Assembly (NCBI RefSeq): GCF_001695855.1
Contig: NZ_MBSS01000068.1
Location: 62,001 to 126,000 of the forward strand
Source: Ensifer sp. LC163
GTDB taxonomy: Bacteria > Pseudomonadota > Alphaproteobacteria > Rhizobiales > Rhizobiaceae
DNA length: 64,000 nt
Direction of reading: 5' to 3'
The notes below the pieces were generated by a model that was given only the letters and a program-made list of their open reading frames with translations, searched no databases and was not told where the DNA came from. The translations under genes were made by a program, and so were the position numbers. The first letter of the stretch is position 1, and every line of letters begins with the position of its first letter. Positions 62,199-64,000 of the stretch are shown here, in pieces.

Positions 62199-63350
62199 CT
62201 ACTTCTGCGCCTGCCCCGCCGGCATCGGCTTGACTGGCGCGCCGGGGAAGATCTTCTGCAGATTTCCGGCGATCACCTGGTCGCCTTCCGAAACACCCGA
62301 GGCCAACCCAATGAGATCGCCGCTGGTCGGGCCGAGGGTGACGAGCCGCTGCTCGACCGTATCATCCTTGCCGACGACGTAGACATACTTGCCGAGCTGG
62401 CTCGATCCGAGCGCTGTTCCCGGCACCATCATCACGTTCGGTTCATCCCTGATCTTCAGGCGCACGCGGACATACTGGCCGGGAAGCAGGGTCAGATCGG
62501 CATTGTCGATCGTGGCGCGCGCTACCACCGTTCCGGTATTGCCCTCGACCGTGTTGTTTATGAAGCTGAGGTCGCCGCGGTAACGCGGTTCCTTGTCGCC
62601 GGGCAGAAGCACCTCTGCCTCCACTTTGCCCTTCGTCCGGGCCTTCCGGATGTCGGCGAGTTCGGTTTCGCTCGGGTTGAACGAGACATAGATCGGCGAA
62701 AGCTGCACAAGGTTGTTGAGCGGGGTTCCGGTCGTGTTGCTGACCAGTGTTCCCTCCGGCGCCAGGTTGCGCCCGAGCCGCCCGGCAAAGGGGGCGCGGA
62801 TTTCGGTGTAGTCGAGGTTGATCTCAGCCGTGCGCACCGCCGCCTGCGACATGGCAAGTGCAGCCTCCGCCTGACGCACTGCGCTGTGACGCTGGTCGAA
62901 ACTGTCCTTGTCCAGATAGCCTGTCGTGGCAAGCTCGTTGCCGCGCGTGAGATTGGATCGGAGATAGGCGAGTGACGCTTCGTCCCTTTCGACCTGGGCC
63001 TTTGCCTGATCCAGTTCCGCCCGATAGTCGCGTGCGTCGATCCGGTAGAGGAGGTCGCCGCCGTGAACATCCGAACCGTCCGGAACCGCCTGTGACTCGA
63101 TATAGCCGGAGACCTTGGCGCGAAGCGTCACGTTGCGGATCGCCTCGGTCCGTGCCGAATAGTCGAGATAGATGGGGATCGTTTTCTTGACGACCGCCGC
63201 GACGGGAACGGGCATGGCCTGTTGCGCCGGAGCCGGGGCGGCCCCGGCATCGCCGCCTTCGATCTCAAACCCGCCATTCCTGTAGTGGTAGGCCGCAGCA
63301 AGGGCGGCGATTATGACCACTGCGGCAAGGACCAGTCTCGAACCACGCAT
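62199..63350 (-). CDS. RND efflux periplasmic adaptor (membrane fusion protein)
   Basis: The protein has 383 aa from the ATG at 63350 (GGAG before it; an ATG at 63362 is an alternative). The N-terminal anchor RGSRLVLAAVVIIAALAAAY is followed by the barrel-sandwich (VTLRAKVSGYIESQAVPDGS, DVHGGDLLYRIDARDY), an alpha-helical hairpin (about 110-170), and the beta-barrel motif NLDYTEIRAPFAGRLGRNL. This is the AcrA/MexE type. It connects the inner-membrane pump, encoded 15 bp upstream, to an outer-membrane channel that is not in view. Drug or plant-compound export is the usual role. Confidence 0.9.
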   Translation of the reverse strand: MRGSRLVLAAVVIIAALAAAYHYRNGGFEIEGGDAGAAPAPAQQAMPVPVAAVVKKTIPIYLDYSARTEAIRNVTLRAKVSGYIESQAVPDGSDVHGGDLLYRIDARDYRAELDQAKAQVERDEASLAYLRSNLTRGNELATTGYLDKDSFDQRHSAVRQAEAALAMSQAAVRTAEINLDYTEIRAPFAGRLGRNLAPEGTLVSNTTGTPLNNLVQLSPIYVSFNPSETELADIRKARTKGKVEAEVLLPGDKEPRYRGDLSFINNTVEGNTGTVVARATIDNADLTLLPGQYVRVRLKIRDEPNVMMVPGTALGSSQLGKYVYVVGKDDTVEQRLVTLGPTSGDLIGLASGVSEGDQVIAGNLQKIFPGAPVKPMPAGQAQK

Positions 63351-63365
63351 GTTAGGCTCCAATCC

Positions 63366-64000
63366 CTATTCCGCCGCCTCCGGCTCTCGCCGCTGGCCGA
63401 CGGGCTTCGAGGAAAGTCCCTCCCGCCATTGTTCGATAACCGCGTAGAACACCGGGACGAAAATGAGTGTGAGAACGGTCGCCACGAGCATGCCGCCGAA
63501 CACGGTGGTGCCGATCGACTGGCGGCTGGCGGCACCTGCGCCTCTGGCGTACATCAATGGCAGCACGCCGAGGATGAAGGCGAAGGCAGTCATCAGGATC
63601 GGGCGCAGGCGCAGGCGCGCCGCTTCCGCTGCTGCTGCCACCACATCCAGCCCTTCCTCGCGCCGGCGGCGGGCGAACTCGACGATCAGGATGGCGTTCT
63701 TGGCGGCAAGTCCTACCAACATTACGAAACCGATCTGCGAATAGACGTCGATCTGCATTCCACGGAGCCATAGCGCCGACAGCGCGCCCAGGAGCGCCAG
63801 CGGCACCGAGAGCAGCACCATGAACGGCATCGACCAGCTTTCGTACTGGGCGGCCAGGATCAGGAAGCAGAAAACGAGCGCGAGCGCGAAGACGAGCGCG
63901 GCGATCGAACCTGCGCGGATCTCCTGATAGGTAATGCCGGTCCATTCGAATGTGTAGTCCCGCGGCAGCGTCGTGCGGGCCACCCGCTCCATCGCCGCCA
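63366..64000 (-). CDS. RND efflux transporter, HAE1 type (C-terminal part)
   Basis: The gene enters from the right edge; about 211 C-terminal codons are visible. Signatures include FEWTGITYQEIRAGSIAALV, FLILAAQYESWSMPFMVLLS, MLVGLAAKNAILIVEFARRR, LRLRPILMTAFAFILGVLPL and FGGMLVATVLTLIFVPVFY. This is the last third of an AcrB/MexF-like proton-driven pump. Here the pump gene comes before its adaptor in the transcript, the reverse of the usual acrA-acrB order. Its stop lies 15 bp from the adaptor start. Confidence 0.92.
   Translation of the reverse strand, partial: AAMERVARTTLPRDYTFEWTGITYQEIRAGSIAALVFALALVFCFLILAAQYESWSMPFMVLLSVPLALLGALSALWLRGMQIDVYSQIGFVMLVGLAAKNAILIVEFARRRREEGLDVVAAAAEAARLRLRPILMTAFAFILGVLPLMYARGAGAASRQSIGTTVFGGMLVATVLTLIFVPVFYAVIEQWREGLSSKPVGQRREPEAAE

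Noticed and set aside
1-64000. tRNA, rRNA, CRISPR arrays and replication origins.
   Set aside because: No clover-leaf, rRNA-like, regularly spaced repeat or repABC-like sequence was noticed by eye; a covariance-model scan would be needed to exclude small RNAs.

Overview
The window reads as accessory DNA from an alphaproteobacterium of the Rhizobiaceae (Ensifer/Sinorhizobium/Rhizobium type), probably a megaplasmid or chromid. This is inferred from high GC, the dense load of sugar and sugar-acid ABC uptake operons each with a GntR or LacI regulator, a three-copy two-stem palindromic intergenic repeat of rhizobial style, and many decayed insertion-sequence pieces. No rRNA, tRNA or CRISPR array was seen.

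Region by region. (1) 1-5105, minus strand: GntR regulator, DapA-family lyase, PuuC-like aldehyde dehydrogenase, PuuB-like FAD oxidase and the start of a glycine-betaine-type binding protein form one translationally coupled operon behind a nested palindrome. It probably imports and oxidises an amine. (2) 5462-8913: decayed DNA with an IS30 tail, a DoxX-like membrane protein, an internally deleted cytosine methyltransferase and a frameshifted LuxR-type regulator. (3) 8914-19354: aldo/keto reductase and LacI regulator, divergent from a CUT2 sugar ABC transporter, DhaK, DhaL and an FGGY kinase. This is a polyol or short-ketose utilisation locus with LacI-type palindromes. (4) 19355-21116: graveyard of IS1595, 3-oxoacid CoA-transferase subunit B, IS30 and HlyD fragments. 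(5) 21117-23296: DUF350, DUF1190 lipoprotein and glutathionylspermidine-synthase-like ATP-grasp genes. (6) 23633-40743: signalling and stress block. It holds a KefC-type antiporter, a four-GAF histidine kinase with two response regulators (one with a nucleotide cyclase output), a ferredoxin-cyclase-Rieske fusion, dodecin, archease and RtcB with a broken alpha/beta hydrolase, a three-domain ACP/acyl-AMP ligase/acyltransferase, and a fused BacA/YddA-like ABC transporter. (7) 41055-42440: NarK-type transporter with its terminator. (8) 42950-56456: a tetronate (D-erythronate/L-threonate) catabolic cluster with DenD, an SDR, a CUT1 ABC importer, OtnC, LacI, an MFS transporter, LtnD, OtnI and OtnK. 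A triple TGGCAGCGCTGCCA operator sits in the divergent promoter. (9) 56430-64000: IS30 remnants, a cyclic-nucleotide-domain patatin, a Phd/VapC-type toxin-antitoxin pair, a sulfite-oxidase-family enzyme flanked by two copies of the palindromic repeat, and the end of an RND efflux operon.

How the genes work together: loci 3 and 8 both feed C3/C4 polyhydroxy compounds towards dihydroxyacetone phosphate. The two nucleotide cyclases in region 6 and the cNMP-domain patatin in region 9 are a plausible second-messenger source and target. The most unusual single protein is the cyclase at 30841-32223, which carries a plant-type [2Fe-2S] domain at one end and a Rieske [2Fe-2S] domain at the other. Functions are inferred from motifs and gene order; no database search was possible.
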